Assembly (NCBI GenBank): GCA_905236955.1
Contig: CAJOQW010000082.1
Coordinates: forward strand, 1 to 14,213
DNA: 14,213 nucleotides
From: an uncultured Bacteroidales bacterium
GTDB lineage: Bacteria > Bacteroidota > Bacteroidia > Bacteroidales > UBA932
Direction of reading: 5' to 3'
Each line of letters starts with the position of its first letter. The first letter of the stretch is position 1. Below the pieces are notes generated by a model, which saw nothing but the letters and a program-made list of their open reading frames with translations, ran no database searches and was not told the origin of the DNA. Positions 14,200 through 14,213 of this stretch are shown in pieces. The position numbers and the translations under genes were made by a program.

Positions 14200-14213
14200 T
14201 GCCTCTCCTCCCC
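14199..14213 (+). CDS. Possible start of the next gene (cut by window end)
   Basis: An ATG at 14199 overlaps the TGA of the phosphatidyltransferase gene by one base (TGATG), with AAAGAAGG about 6 nt upstream, a fair ribosome-binding site and a common form of translational coupling. Only five codons (MPLLP) are visible, so neither the gene nor its product can be confirmed. Confidence 0.35.

Noticed and set aside
1..14213. CRISPR array, tRNA/rRNA genes, insertion sequences, prophage or defence system
   Set aside because: By eye I found no regular direct repeats, cloverleaf, transposase, integrase or phage gene; nearly all bases are covered by ordinary genes on one strand or the other.

Overview
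The window looks like a piece of a GC-rich (by eye, mid to high 50s percent) Bacteroidota chromosome, most likely Bacteroidales. The main evidence is a fused FeoA-FeoB iron transporter, several promoter elements of the Bacteroidota form TAnnTTTG, little Shine-Dalgarno signal before start codons, and an ECF sigma factor followed by a protein that joins a cytoplasmic domain, a membrane helix and an outer membrane barrel. It is densely packed: 12 protein genes (one cut by the window edge) and no gap above about 105 bp. I see no tRNA, rRNA, CRISPR, insertion sequence or prophage gene.

Layout. Bases 1-2237 (+) hold the 3' part of xylose isomerase (xylA) and an overlapping D-xylose/H+ symporter gene (xylE): uptake and first isomerisation of xylose. 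Bases 2234-4782 (-) hold a secreted TPR protein and an EnvC-like murein hydrolase activator, joined by a 4-bp ATGA overlap. Diverging from them, bases 4853-6616 (+) hold an ECF sigma factor and, with no gap, a 389-aa protein built like a dual membrane-spanning anti-sigma factor (Dma type). A probable terminator follows, then an unrecognised lipoprotein gene (6722-7963, +).

Bases 7947-8372 (-) encode TsaE, needed for the tRNA t6A modification, and diverging from it at 8401-9972 (+) is the ComM/YifB AAA+ protein. A strong terminator at 9984-10015 serves the minus-strand feoAB gene (10043-12424), which has its own good promoter. Upstream on the same strand is an EamA-family drug/metabolite transporter (12488-13390). 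Divergent from that, with a near-consensus promoter, is a CDP-alcohol phosphatidyltransferase (13495-14199, +), perhaps followed by another gene starting at the last bases of the window.

The most interesting part is the sigma/anti-sigma pair at 4853-6616. Its second member seems to link the cytoplasm, inner membrane and outer membrane in one chain, and it is transcribed back to back with cell-envelope genes. The rest is mostly ordinary core metabolism and transport.
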